From positions 45,572 through 109,571 of the forward strand of contig FR899774.1 in the NCBI GenBank assembly GCA_000437355.1: a stretch of 64,000 bases of DNA, given 5' to 3'. This document shows, in pieces, positions 25,970 to 34,761 of the stretch (position 1 is its first letter; each line of letters opens with the position of its first letter). This DNA is from Firmicutes bacterium CAG:460. GTDB taxonomy: Bacteria; Bacillota_I; Bacilli_A; RF39; UBA660. The notes under the pieces are model-generated. The model was not told where the DNA came from and searched no databases. It saw nothing but the letters and a program-made list of their open reading frames with translations. The position numbers and the translations under genes were made by a program.

Positions 25970-26407
25970 CTAGCCACCAAAAATCACCTTCACAATCACT
26001 AAAATAAAAGCTGAAATAATTCCATATAAAATTACTGAACCAGCTAGTTTAAAAAAGTTAGAACCAAGACCAGTAATTAAACCATCTTTTTTATACTCTA
26101 AAGCACTTGAAGCCACACTATGAGCAAATCCAGTAGTGGGAATAATTAAACCACATTTACATTTGTTAACCCAATTATCAAAAAAACCTAAAGCTGTAAA
26201 TAAACTTGATAAAAAAATAACAATTAAAGCTGTAATAAGTCCAGCAACAACTACTGAAACAGAAAAACAATGCTTAATTACAAAGATTAGAATTTCAGCA
26301 AATAAACCAATTAATCCTCCCACTAAAAAAGCTACTCCAACATTTCTTAATTTTGGTTCTTTAGGAGTATGCTTTTTAACTAATTTTTTATAGTCTTCTT
26401 TATTCAT
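25970..26407 (-). CDS. spoVAC: Stage V sporulation protein AC
   Basis: SpoVAC is a mechanosensitive-type membrane protein of the SpoVA channel. The 145-residue sequence has hydrophobic helices (AFLVGGLIGLFAEILIFVI and others) and GLIIPTTGFAHSVASSALE, a typical SpoVAC segment. It resembles SpoVAE in the 'TGFAHS/FGHSLYSSA' region, as known for these paralogs. The start MNKEDYKK is chosen because GGTGA lies upstream. spoVAA, AB, AEA and AF are absent from the operon. Confidence 0.92.
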   Translation of the reverse strand: MNKEDYKKLVKKHTPKEPKLRNVGVAFLVGGLIGLFAEILIFVIKHCFSVSVVVAGLITALIVIFLSSLFTALGFFDNWVNKCKCGLIIPTTGFAHSVASSALEYKKDGLITGLGSNFFKLAGSVILYGIISAFILVIVKVIFGG

Positions 26408-26441
26408 AACATTCACCATTATTATTATGAATTAAAATTTC

Positions 26442-27083
26442 TTACATATACATAAAGTCTCGCATTTTACTTAAACTTCTTTTTTCATATCTTGAAACCA
26501 TTACTTGAGTAATACCTAACTTTCTAGCAGTTTCGCTTTGAGTTAAATCTTCATAATAACGACTTCTAATAATATCTTTTTCTAAATTATCTAACGAATT
26601 AATACTATCATTTAAAACTATTCTATCATCTTCACTTAAAGCTTCATTACAAGCTATTACTTCATGTAAATCTCTTCTTTCATCATTATCTTCATCCATT
26701 GAAACAAAATTATTTCTATACATTTCTATTTGTTCTAAGTTTCTTAAATCCATTTCTAAATATTCTGCTAATTCTCTATTAGATGGTTCACGCATTATTT
26801 CTTGAGAAAGCCTAACTCTTCCCATATCAATCATTTTTAAAAGTCTATTTACATCTTTGTTTAATTTAATTTCTTTGTTATTTGCTAGTATGTACATTTC
26901 TCCAAAGATATAGTTATAGGCATATGTACTAAACTTAGTTGTTCCATCATCTTTATAATTTTGATATGCTTTAATAACTCCAAGAACACCGGCTTGATAC
27001 AAATCATTTTTATCTACACCATAAAAATTCTTAGCTATCTTCCATATTAATCCAGCACTTGACTTAATAATTTCTTCTAACAT
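26442..27083 (-). CDS. Sporulation sigma factor of the SigF/SigG type
   Basis: The 213-residue sigma-70-family protein has region 2 (LYQAGVLGVIKAYQNYKDD, FSTYAYNYIFGEMY), region 3 (MREPSNRELAEYLEMDLRNLEQI) and region 4 (TQSETARKLGITQVMVSRYEKRSLSKM). Its place between spoIIAA and spoVAC argues for the forespore factors SigF or SigG; sequence alone does not separate them. The ATG at 27083 overlaps the spoIIAA stop as TAATG, and GGAGG lies 8 nt upstream, so translation is coupled. The usual partner anti-sigma gene spoIIAB is not between them. Confidence 0.85.
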   Translation of the reverse strand: MLEEIIKSSAGLIWKIAKNFYGVDKNDLYQAGVLGVIKAYQNYKDDGTTKFSTYAYNYIFGEMYILANNKEIKLNKDVNRLLKMIDMGRVRLSQEIMREPSNRELAEYLEMDLRNLEQIEMYRNNFVSMDEDNDERRDLHEVIACNEALSEDDRIVLNDSINSLDNLEKDIIRSRYYEDLTQSETARKLGITQVMVSRYEKRSLSKMRDFMYM

Positions 27084-27418
27084 TACATAACCTCCATTTC
27101 CATACATGCATCTATTTCACTTTTAACCTTAACCAGTTTTAGATACTTACACAGATATTCTTGCGCCCCACATACCCCACATACTTTAACTACTCCTTTA
27201 TTACATTTTACAAAATATTTACTATTTTTAATAGCATCTATTCCAGAATTATCTATCATTTCTAAATCTTCAAAATTATAGACTAAATATTTAATATTAT
27301 GTTTTTTTATCACAGGATTTAAATAATTATTTATTTTATAACTATTCTTTCTATTTAATATTCCTTTAAGTCTTGCAAACAATATACCATTTTTATACTC
27401 TAGCTCTAACTTAAACAT
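27083..27418 (-). CDS. spoIIAA: Anti-sigma factor antagonist, SpoIIAA-like
   Basis: SpoIIAA releases SigF from the anti-sigma kinase SpoIIAB when unphosphorylated. The 111-residue STAS-domain protein shows GILFARLKGILNRKNSYKIN and the phospho-acceptor region LEMIDNSGIDAIKNS. The Ser after Asn aligns with Ser58 of B. subtilis, although the flanking Asp-Ser is Asn here. It has an unusual pair of cysteine-rich stretches (KVCGVCGAQEYLCKY). It starts the spoVA operon. No spoIIAB follows, which is the main oddity. Confidence 0.85.
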   Translation of the reverse strand: MFKLELEYKNGILFARLKGILNRKNSYKINNYLNPVIKKHNIKYLVYNFEDLEMIDNSGIDAIKNSKYFVKCNKGVVKVCGVCGAQEYLCKYLKLVKVKSEIDACMEMEVM

Positions 27419-27562
27419 ATTTTTCTCTCCTTACATATTAGTTTAGTGAATATTTTAAAAACTTTAAACAACTTCGACAAAACTAGTCAAAATATATGTC
27501 TGAATATATGTCACACTTGACACTTTACTTTACATATTTATCATAATTTAGCTCACAATAAC

Positions 27563-27857
27563 TCATTTCACTAATTCATATGTAAGTGGCACAACCTTTT
27601 CACTTCTAACAAAATTTGCCACAAACTTGTCTTGGTCTTTAGTTATAATTATTCCTATCGTTGGGTTATTACTTGGTTCTTTAACATAGTTATCAACAAG
27701 GTTCATATAAAACTCTACTTGTCCTTTATCTTCTTTTTTTAACTTTCTACATTTTATTTCTACAACTACGAAACAATTATATTTGTAATTGTAAAGTAAC
27801 ATGTCTATAAAGTAGTTTTTATTTCCATCACTAACTTTATGTTGATTACCTATCCAT
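27563..27857 (-). pseudogene. 3' fragment of a DUF1016 (YhcG-type) nuclease gene fused to 16S rRNA sequence
   Basis: The reading frame encodes the C-terminal PD-(D/E)XK-like part of a DUF1016 protein: WIGNQHKVSDGNKNYFIDML, VVVEIKCRKLKKEDKGQ and TIGIIITKDQDKF. The catalytic-type Asp, Glu-x-Lys and Gln are kept. All of the N-terminal domain is missing. Upstream of about 27857 the sequence turns abruptly into 16S rRNA, so the apparent ATG at 27914-27916 lies inside rRNA sequence. The fragment is about 90 percent identical by eye to the end of the DUF1016 gene at 39119-39411. It is broken, or created by a chimeric join. Confidence 0.8.
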
Positions 27858-28146
<289 letters not shown>

Positions 28147-28209
28147 GATTTATAACAATCATTATTTTTAAGTTTAATCAAAGCTACTCAAAATTGACTT
28201 TTTTACTTA

Positions 28210-28283
28210 GTTTTCAAAGATCATTTTCACACCCTTTTTGCTGAGTGCATAGATAATATATCAAATCCAGAAACGAATGTCAA
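28210..28283 (-). promoter_or_regulatory. rRNA operon promoter and antitermination-type leader
   Basis: The minus strand has TTGACA (28283-28278), 17 nt, TATATT (28260-28255). About 40 nt downstream is ATCTTTGAAAACTAAGTAA, matching the boxA-like element found in Bacillus rrn leaders. The 16S sequence starts about 60 nt later. Confidence 0.85.
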
Positions 28284-28386
28284 CAAAAAAATGCAAATTT
28301 TTTAAAATTTTTTCATTTTTTTTGAAATTTTACGTTTTTTTAAGGATTTTCTATATATTTTATGCTTATTTTTTTATTATATTACA

Positions 28387-28908
28387 TCATTTATTTAATG
28401 CTTCATATATTTTTTTATACTCTAAAATTTGTTTTTTATCGAATGGTCCCTCATTATTTTTTTTCATTTCTATCAATTTTTGTAATTCTTTATTTATAAT
28501 AATATCAATTTCTTCTGGATATTTCATTTTCTTTTTATGATATTTATATTCATTATAATCTAAAATTTTATATCCTCCATCTGGAAATACCCTTAAATCT
28601 AAATCATAATCTATATATTTAATAACATTTTCATCTATTATATATGGAGAAGCCATATTACAATAGTAAAATAAACCAAACGATTTTAGTTGAGCTATAC
28701 AATTAAACCAATTATGTTTGTAAAAATATATTATTGCTAGTTCCTTTGTTTTATATGTATGCCCTTCAGGTTCTTTTACATCAACCATATAATTTCCGCA
28801 TACAATATAATCATCTTTTATATCTAATATTATTGTTTCTTCACTTGCTTGATATGCTTCACCATTATGTTTATAACAATGTATTTTATATTTATCTCCT
28901 ATTTTCAT
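28387..28908 (-). CDS. DUF402-family protein (nucleoside di/triphosphatase-like)
   Basis: The 173-residue protein has the DUF402 beta-barrel signature: WFNCIAQLKSFGLFYYCNMA followed by SPYI, YIDYDLDLRVFPDGGYKILD, and an alpha-helical tail. Related Bacillota proteins (Ntdp/YgaC) hydrolyse nucleoside di- and triphosphates using carboxylates in the 'DLDLRV..DG' strand. The start at 28908 is preferred over an ATG 27 nt upstream because GGATGGGG lies at the right distance. It stands between the S41 protease gene and the rrn promoter, all on the minus strand. Confidence 0.85.
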   Translation of the reverse strand: MKIGDKYKIHCYKHNGEAYQASEETIILDIKDDYIVCGNYMVDVKEPEGHTYKTKELAIIYFYKHNWFNCIAQLKSFGLFYYCNMASPYIIDENVIKYIDYDLDLRVFPDGGYKILDYNEYKYHKKKMKYPEEIDIIINKELQKLIEMKKNNEGPFDKKQILEYKKIYEALNK

Positions 28909-28946
28909 GTAATCCCCATCCTTTATATATTGCAAAAAAGAGCAAA

Positions 28947-30113
28947 CTACATTGCCCTAATTACTTCTAATGCTTTATTTAATTGTGAATCTATAACTGT
29001 TTGTTCTCCATTTTCGTTTGTTTCATAAGTTAAACTCGCTGCATAATCAGGTGTTAAACCTTTATTATCTATACATTCACCTGTTGGTCTTAACCATTTT
29101 GCAGATGTGTATTTTGCCATAGATCCATCTTCTAATTTAATTGTTTGTTGAACTTTTCCTTTACCATAGCTTTTTTCACCAACCAAAACGGCACCATAAC
29201 TATCTTTTAATGCTGCTGCTAAAATTTCGGCAGATGATGCTGACTTTTCATTGATTAATATAACTATAGGATAAGTTCTATGTTCTTCTGTTTCATCATA
29301 ATAATCTTCTTTTTTATTTTTATCTTCCAAAGAATATATTAGCTTACCCTTTTCTAAGAATAAACTTGCTGTTGTTTCTGCAGAATCTAAATATCCCCCG
29401 GAATTATCCCTTAAATCAATTATTAACTTCTTCATTCCTTTTTCTTCAAGGTCTTTTAAAGCATTTGAAACTTGATTTGTTAAAGTTTCTGAGAAAATAT
29501 CGATATTTATATAACCAATAGAATTTTCTTTTAATTCATATTTTACTGATGATGGTACATTTCTTACTTCCACATCAAAAGTTAATTCTTCTTCTTCTCT
29601 TTCTACTACTATAGATATCGTTTTATCTTTAGCATCTTGTATTAAAGCTTTTATTGCATTTGGTGTTTCTCTTACATCTGTACCTGCAACACTAACAAAT
29701 TTATCACCAGCTTTTAATCCAGCTTCTTCAGCAGGACCATTTTTAGCTACTTCCACTATTTCTCTACCATTATAAGTTATGCCAATTCCCACATAACTAC
29801 CTGATAATCTTTCTTCTAAATCTTCTCTTTGTTCTTTAGTTAAATATGTTGTATAATTATCCCCAAGGTAATTAAGCATACCATTAATTGCAGAATCTAT
29901 CATCTTTTCTTTATCTACTTCATCATAATAATTATTTATTATATTAGAATATGTTTTTATAAATTCATTTAATTCTTTATCATCTGCTAAACCTTTATAT
30001 GTTAAATTGTAATTATTTGTTACGATTATACCGGCGGTAATTGCTGATGCTATTGATGTTACAAAAATGATAATTATAACACTAATTAAATTAAAACCTT
30101 TATTTTGCTTCAT
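28947..30113 (-). CDS. S41 family carboxy-terminal processing peptidase
   Basis: The 388-residue protein has one N-terminal membrane anchor, a PDZ domain (GIGITYNGREIVEVAKNGPA) and an S41 protease domain. The serine is in NEKSASSAEILAAALKD and the lysine in GEKSYGKGKVQQ. The end has the peptidoglycan-binding-like 'LRPTGECIDNKGLTPD' seen in CtpA/CtpB enzymes. It acts outside the membrane. CtpB of B. subtilis cleaves SpoIVFA in sporulation; whether this one does is unknown. Confidence 0.92.
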   Translation of the reverse strand: MKQNKGFNLISVIIIIFVTSIASAITAGIIVTNNYNLTYKGLADDKELNEFIKTYSNIINNYYDEVDKEKMIDSAINGMLNYLGDNYTTYLTKEQREDLEERLSGSYVGIGITYNGREIVEVAKNGPAEEAGLKAGDKFVSVAGTDVRETPNAIKALIQDAKDKTISIVVEREEEELTFDVEVRNVPSSVKYELKENSIGYINIDIFSETLTNQVSNALKDLEEKGMKKLIIDLRDNSGGYLDSAETTASLFLEKGKLIYSLEDKNKKEDYYDETEEHRTYPIVILINEKSASSAEILAAALKDSYGAVLVGEKSYGKGKVQQTIKLEDGSMAKYTSAKWLRPTGECIDNKGLTPDYAASLTYETNENGEQTVIDSQLNKALEVIRAM

Positions 30114-30175
30114 TCTATATCACCCTTACTTTTATTTTAACATTTTTCCAAAAAAAAGAAAAGTTAAAAACTTTT

Positions 30176-30736
30176 CTAAACACTTAATTCTTCTTTAATT
30201 GTGTCAAGTGATTCAATATATTTATCAATTTTACCATTTTTTACTTTAATAAGGGTTAATTTACCAAAAGCAAATTCTTCTACTGTTTTTGCGTTCTTAT
30301 TACTTGTTCCATTTTCTCCAACATAGTAATCTTTATTAAATCTATTGCCTAAGTCACAGAAATAAACTGGTAAACTTTTATCTTTTTGCATATATGTAGT
30401 AACAATTGCTGAATAATAAACTGCTTTGCTATCTTCACCATCATATACAATTACATAATATTCTTCATCACTTTTATTAAGCATTGTTCCAACACTTACT
30501 TTATCGTAATCGATTGCTCCAGCTGTAACATTTTCTTCTTTTTTACTATCTTTATTTTTATTAACAAGTCTTGTAATAGCATAAACTCCTAAAACTAAGA
30601 TAATTATACTTAACAATATTATAATAAACCTTCTTACTTCTTTTGCTTCATCACTAACATATTTGTCAATATCTACACCTTTTTTATTCTTTTTTACGTT
30701 TACTTTGTCATTTAATTTTACCTTTTTATTTGCCAT
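30176..30736 (-). CDS. Membrane-anchored hypothetical protein, 186 aa
   Basis: The protein has a lysine-rich cytoplasmic head of about 36 residues, one transmembrane helix (FIIILLSIIILVLGVYAITR), and an outside domain with YYVIVYDGEDSKAVYYSAIV. That strand-helix start faintly recalls thioredoxin-like folds but has no CxxC motif. GGAGGCATAAAG precedes the ATG. It stands between the S41 peptidase and the LolA-like lipoprotein. No function is assigned. Confidence 0.7.
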   Translation of the reverse strand: MANKKVKLNDKVNVKKNKKGVDIDKYVSDEAKEVRRFIIILLSIIILVLGVYAITRLVNKNKDSKKEENVTAGAIDYDKVSVGTMLNKSDEEYYVIVYDGEDSKAVYYSAIVTTYMQKDKSLPVYFCDLGNRFNKDYYVGENGTSNKNAKTVEEFAFGKLTLIKVKNGKIDKYIESLDTIKEELSV

Positions 30737-30809
30737 CTTTATGCCTCCATAAAATAATTATACATAAAATGACACTATTTTGCAAGGTAATATTTCATTA
30801 TTATATATA

Positions 30810-31928
30810 CTACTTCGTGGAAATTACTGTTTTAGAATTACCTAGTGATTTTGCAACGTTGACCATTTCATTTGATGATAAATCACTACTTACAAGATAG
30901 TAACTAACGTTATCAGCGTTCCAACTTATAGAATTTGAACTTAAAGCTGCGATTGTTTTATCAAGCATCAATGGGTCGCCGAATACTGGAATTACCTCAA
31001 ATTCACTTGAGAATTTTGATGTTTCTTCAACTATAACAAAGTTTTTGTCACCACTAAATGTAAGTATTACACGTTCTCCACTTGCAGTTGATACAGTTTC
31101 TGAACTTTTTAAATGTGTATTAGTAGGTATATAAAGTGGATAAATTATGCTATCTAATGAACCAGTTGTTTTATCACAATTGTTATTTTCACAAGTTTTA
31201 TTATTATCTTTACAATTTGTTCCTGTGCAAGTTTCATTTTTGTTATCTTTGTTTTCAGTATTATTTTGGTTATCTTTTGTTGTATCTTTATTATTATCTT
31301 CTGCTTTTGTATCAATTAAATCTTCTAAAACAAAGTCATCTTCTTTTAATTTAGCTTTTAAATTAACATTTTTAAACGTTACTTTGATTTTGATAATATC
31401 CTCATTATTATATACTTCTACGCCGGTGATATTCATATCTTTATCAAAATAAATCTTTTGATAAACTAATTCTTCATTATTTGGATAATTAACTTTACTT
31501 TTAATTACATATCCTTTTTCATTTTTTTCAAATGTTTTTTCATTATCATTCTTAATATCTGTTACTAAATTTTGTAATAGGTATGCTTGAGAAGAATTTT
31601 CTGGCCAGACACTATCAAATTTAAAACTCTTATTTAAACTTGGTGTTACAACATATAATCCTTCCTTGTTTTTAAGAATAACTTGTTCATGATTATTAGT
31701 TTGATTTACTAAAACAACTTTATAAAAATCATCTTTTAAAAAGTATGCATCAATATTATAAGTAAATATTTCTTCTCCACTACTTATTTCCATTGTACCA
31801 TTTAATTTGTATGATTTGCTACTTTCTACACTTTTTGTAAAGTCATTAACAGCATCTTCAAGTTTGTAAGTTCCACATCCTGTTAAAACCAAACACATAA
31901 TCGTTATTAGTATTAAATACTTTTTCAT
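30810..31928 (-). CDS. LolA-like sporulation-type lipoprotein (YdcC/GerS-like)
   Basis: The 372-residue lipoprotein has a signal peptide with the lipobox LVLTGCG. Residues about 25-205 form a LolA/LppX-like beta sheet (SYKLNGTMEISSGEEIFTYN, ITGVEVYNNEDIIKI). A linker rich in Asn, Lys, Asp and Cys follows (residues 205-245), then a C-terminal DUF4367-like domain (YPLYIPTNTHLKSSETVS). Relatives include B. subtilis YdcC and clostridial GerS, linked to spore formation and germination. That role is inferred from architecture. The start at 31928 is used since the extra upstream codon is TTG. Confidence 0.75.
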   Translation of the reverse strand: MKKYLILITIMCLVLTGCGTYKLEDAVNDFTKSVESSKSYKLNGTMEISSGEEIFTYNIDAYFLKDDFYKVVLVNQTNNHEQVILKNKEGLYVVTPSLNKSFKFDSVWPENSSQAYLLQNLVTDIKNDNEKTFEKNEKGYVIKSKVNYPNNEELVYQKIYFDKDMNITGVEVYNNEDIIKIKVTFKNVNLKAKLKEDDFVLEDLIDTKAEDNNKDTTKDNQNNTENKDNKNETCTGTNCKDNNKTCENNNCDKTTGSLDSIIYPLYIPTNTHLKSSETVSTASGERVILTFSGDKNFVIVEETSKFSSEFEVIPVFGDPLMLDKTIAALSSNSISWNADNVSYYLVSSDLSSNEMVNVAKSLGNSKTVISTK

Positions 31929-32027
31929 TACCAAATCCCCTTTTCTAATTAAATATATTTTTTCTATTTTAAAATATGTATATTATTTAATTTATTGGTA
32001 AAAATATGATTAAAGGGATGTGAATAT

Positions 32028-32225
32028 ATGGCAATACTACAAAAAGTAGCTTTAGTTATTACTATAATAGGTGCTATAGTATGGGGAATATATGGTTTAT
32101 TCGATGTAAATATTGTAGCTAAGTTATTCAATAATGTTACAATACTAGAAAAGGCTATTTATGTAATTGTTGGTGTTTGTGGATTAATAAATATTGGTTT
32201 ATTATTTACAAATATCGAAGACTAA
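32028..32225 (+). CDS. DUF378 small membrane protein (YuzA-like)
   Basis: The 65-residue plus-strand protein has two transmembrane helices (VALVITIIGAIVWGIYGLF and AIYVIVGVCGLINIGLLF), the hallmark of DUF378. AAAGGGATG precedes the ATG. It is a lone gene between oppositely oriented operons and ends at a strong hairpin. The family has no known function. Confidence 0.85.
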   Translation: MAILQKVALVITIIGAIVWGIYGLFDVNIVAKLFNNVTILEKAIYVIVGVCGLINIGLLFTNIED

Positions 32226-32262
32226 AAAGGTGCTAGCATTAAGCTAACACCTTTATTTTTGG
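32226..32262. terminator. Terminator between the DUF378 gene and cdaR
   Basis: AAAGGTGCTAGC and GCTAACACCTTT pair around ATTAA, with one mismatch, followed by TTATTTTT. It serves the plus-strand gene and overlaps the cdaR stop on the other strand. Confidence 0.8.
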
Positions 32263-33620
32263 GTTATTTTAATTTTTATCTTATTAGATACAACATAACT
32301 TACTAGTGGGTTACTATTGTTAATTTTTACTTCCACTTCATGTTCACCGATACCTAAGCCTGCTAAATCTATATATGCACTAACTTTATTTTCATCATCA
32401 CCATTATTTATTTTTTCAATAACTGATGCTACACCTTTTACTTGAACTGTAATGTCTTTTGTATCAATAAGGTTTGCTGTTAGGCCTTCACTTAGATTTA
32501 TCGGAGTTATATTGTTACTTATGTCTATTGTCTTTTGTTGTTCTTCTCCGAATGTTGCTGTAATTGTTACTTTTTCAACACTCATTTTACGGACACCATT
32601 TGGTTTATTAATTGTGGCATTATATTTCTTTGTGCCTTCATTTCCTAGTCCATCAACATTTATTGTTACAGGAACACTATTAATTTTTTCTAAATCCGCT
32701 TGGTCACCATAAATAGTAATTGAATAATTTGAGTTACCATTTATTAAAATTGACGCAATTGATTTTCCAGCTATAAGTTCTCCAGTTGTTTCAATTCTAA
32801 TTGGTACTGCTTTTGAGTAACTTTCCAAAATAACTGATGCACTAATTGTACTTGGAACAATTTCAACATTTGTTAATTTGTTTCCTTTTGAGTCATATGC
32901 TACTAGTTCAACGTTGTCAATATCATATGTTCCTGCTTCACTAAAGTTTTGTTTAGCAAGGTCAATCAATGCTTTTACGGATGCAATTTCTGCTAAAGCA
33001 TCACTACCGCCCTTTACAACTACTTCAGTTTTATTTAATGATACAGACTTAACGCTTAATCTGCTATCTAAAGCATTTATATTAAGTAAATCGTATGATA
33101 ATGTTTTAACTTGACTTTCTTTATTTTTAATTATTACTTGTACATATGAAGGGTCTAACTTATATGTTAGTGAATGTATTGGTTTTGAATATGAGAAATA
33201 AACTTTGTATGGATTATCACTTGGTGTATATTCCGAAAGGTCTAATACAACTTCATATTCTCCAAGTTGTTTTGCTAGATATATATCACTTTTTCTTCCC
33301 GTTAGTGTTATATCAACTGTTTCAGGCACGCCTTCAATAACATACGCTTCTTCATTATATTTAACTACAACTGGTACACCACGTATTTCTTCTGCTTCTG
33401 TTTTTACTAAATTTATAACTTTAGAGTCAATTAATAAAAACATTATTACTGCTAAGAACAATGATAAGTAAATTAAAAAATGTGGTCTATTTAATAATTT
33501 GTCTAATTTTCCTTGATTTTTCTTAAACTTTTTTGATAAATAATAAATAAATCTACTTATTGGTACAACTATTTTTTGGTCAATAAATTTATATATTTTT
33601 TTAAATAATCTTGTTATCAT
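32253..33620 (-). CDS. cdaR: YbbR-domain regulator of diadenylate cyclase
   Basis: The 455-residue protein has an N-terminal cytoplasmic stretch, one transmembrane helix (FLIYLSLFLAVIMFLLIDSK) and about four extracellular YbbR repeats. CdaR modulates the membrane diadenylate cyclase CdaA. The ATG overlaps the end of cdaA by 4 nt. The third gene of the usual cluster, glmM, does not follow here. Confidence 0.9.
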   Translation of the reverse strand: MITRLFKKIYKFIDQKIVVPISRFIYYLSKKFKKNQGKLDKLLNRPHFLIYLSLFLAVIMFLLIDSKVINLVKTEAEEIRGVPVVVKYNEEAYVIEGVPETVDITLTGRKSDIYLAKQLGEYEVVLDLSEYTPSDNPYKVYFSYSKPIHSLTYKLDPSYVQVIIKNKESQVKTLSYDLLNINALDSRLSVKSVSLNKTEVVVKGGSDALAEIASVKALIDLAKQNFSEAGTYDIDNVELVAYDSKGNKLTNVEIVPSTISASVILESYSKAVPIRIETTGELIAGKSIASILINGNSNYSITIYGDQADLEKINSVPVTINVDGLGNEGTKKYNATINKPNGVRKMSVEKVTITATFGEEQQKTIDISNNITPINLSEGLTANLIDTKDITVQVKGVASVIEKINNGDDENKVSAYIDLAGLGIGEHEVEVKINNSNPLVSYVVSNKIKIKITQK

Positions 33621-34432
33621 TCTTCATCACCTTCACTTTCATCATCAGCTTCGAAGAATACTTCCATTTTAGGTTTTAATTCGTCGATTAACATCATTCT
33701 AAATTGGTCAGGTTCCAAATTATAATGTAAGTTGCTATCAACTGCAATTGATAGTCTTCCTGTTTCTTCACTTACAACTAAAGCTATGGCATCACTTTCT
33801 TCAGCAATTCCTAAAGCCGCTCTATGTCTTGTACCAAGTCTTTTTGAAACATTTGGGTTCATACTTGTTCTAAATACTGCTCCGGCACATGTAATTCTAT
33901 CACCTTGAATAATTACACCACCATCATGAAGTGGTGAATTTGGAAAGAATATAGTTTCAAGTAATGAGTCAGATAAATCCGCATAAACTTTTGTAGCGTT
34001 TTTAATATATTCTTCTAAAGATATTTCTCTTTCAATAACTATTAAAGCTCCAATTCTATTTTTACGTAAATACTCTACAGAACGCATTATTTCATAAACA
34101 ACTTTTTCTCTTTCATCTACTGTTAGTATTTTATGACGTCCTAAAAGTTGTGTACGTCCTAATGATTCTAGTACACTTCTTATTTCTGGTTGGAATATTA
34201 CTATTATAGCAAGTGGTCCCCATTGAATTGCATATTCTAAAATTACTCCAACTGTATAAAGATTTAGTAAATCACTTACAACTTTAACTAAAAGGATTAT
34301 AAATACACCTTTTACTATTAAAACCATTTTAATATTATTTTTAACATTTTTTAATATATAGTAGAATGCTAGCCAAACTAAGCATATATCTAACAATTTT
34401 GTGAATATTTCCCAGACTGTTGAGAGATTCAT
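33617..34432 (-). CDS. cdaA: Diadenylate cyclase CdaA
   Basis: CdaA makes cyclic di-AMP from two ATP, a messenger for potassium, osmotic and cell-wall control. The 271-residue protein has three N-terminal transmembrane helices and a DAC domain. The catalytic motifs are NSPLHDGGVIIQ (DGA-type region) and RLGTRHRAALGIAE (RHR). It starts the cdaA-cdaR pair. Confidence 0.95.
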   Translation of the reverse strand: MNLSTVWEIFTKLLDICLVWLAFYYILKNVKNNIKMVLIVKGVFIILLVKVVSDLLNLYTVGVILEYAIQWGPLAIIVIFQPEIRSVLESLGRTQLLGRHKILTVDEREKVVYEIMRSVEYLRKNRIGALIVIEREISLEEYIKNATKVYADLSDSLLETIFFPNSPLHDGGVIIQGDRITCAGAVFRTSMNPNVSKRLGTRHRAALGIAEESDAIALVVSEETGRLSIAVDSNLHYNLEPDQFRMMLIDELKPKMEVFFEADDESEGDEE

Positions 34433-34481
34433 TTAAACACCATCCTTTGTCCAATTTATTATATCAAATTTTTTGAAAAAT

Positions 34482-34500
34482 AAAAAGGGGGTAGCCCCCA
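34482..34500 (-). terminator. GC-rich terminator after a small membrane gene
   Basis: The minus strand reads GGGGG-CTA-CCCCC followed by TTTTTATTTTT. The stem is unusually G/C-rich for this genome. Confidence 0.85.
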
Positions 34501-34503
34501 ATT

Positions 34504-34746
34504 TTATAAATTGTTATTGTTGTTATTATTAATACTTTTATTTTCATTAACGTAATCTCGTAAAGATACATTAGCATTTATAGGAATGTCATTTGCAATA
34601 TTTATTGTTTCATCATTTAATTTGAATACTTTGGCTTTTTCTTTTTTTATAGAAACAAAATATCCAATTAAAGCAAGTATTAAAAACACCCCAATTATAT
34701 CAAATATTATATAATGTTCTATAATAAAATTAACAAATCCATCCAT
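34504..34746 (-). CDS. Small single-pass membrane protein, 80 aa
   Basis: The protein has one transmembrane helix (IIFDIIGVFLILALIGYFVS) with a short outer N terminus and a cytoplasmic Lys/Asn-rich tail ending in a run of Asn. AAGGAGAAA lies upstream of the ATG and it follows the YerB-like gene by 15 nt. I recognise no family. Confidence 0.65.
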   Translation of the reverse strand: MDGFVNFIIEHYIIFDIIGVFLILALIGYFVSIKKEKAKVFKLNDETINIANDIPINANVSLRDYVNENKSINNNNNNNL

Positions 34747-34761
34747 ATAAATTTCTCCTTT

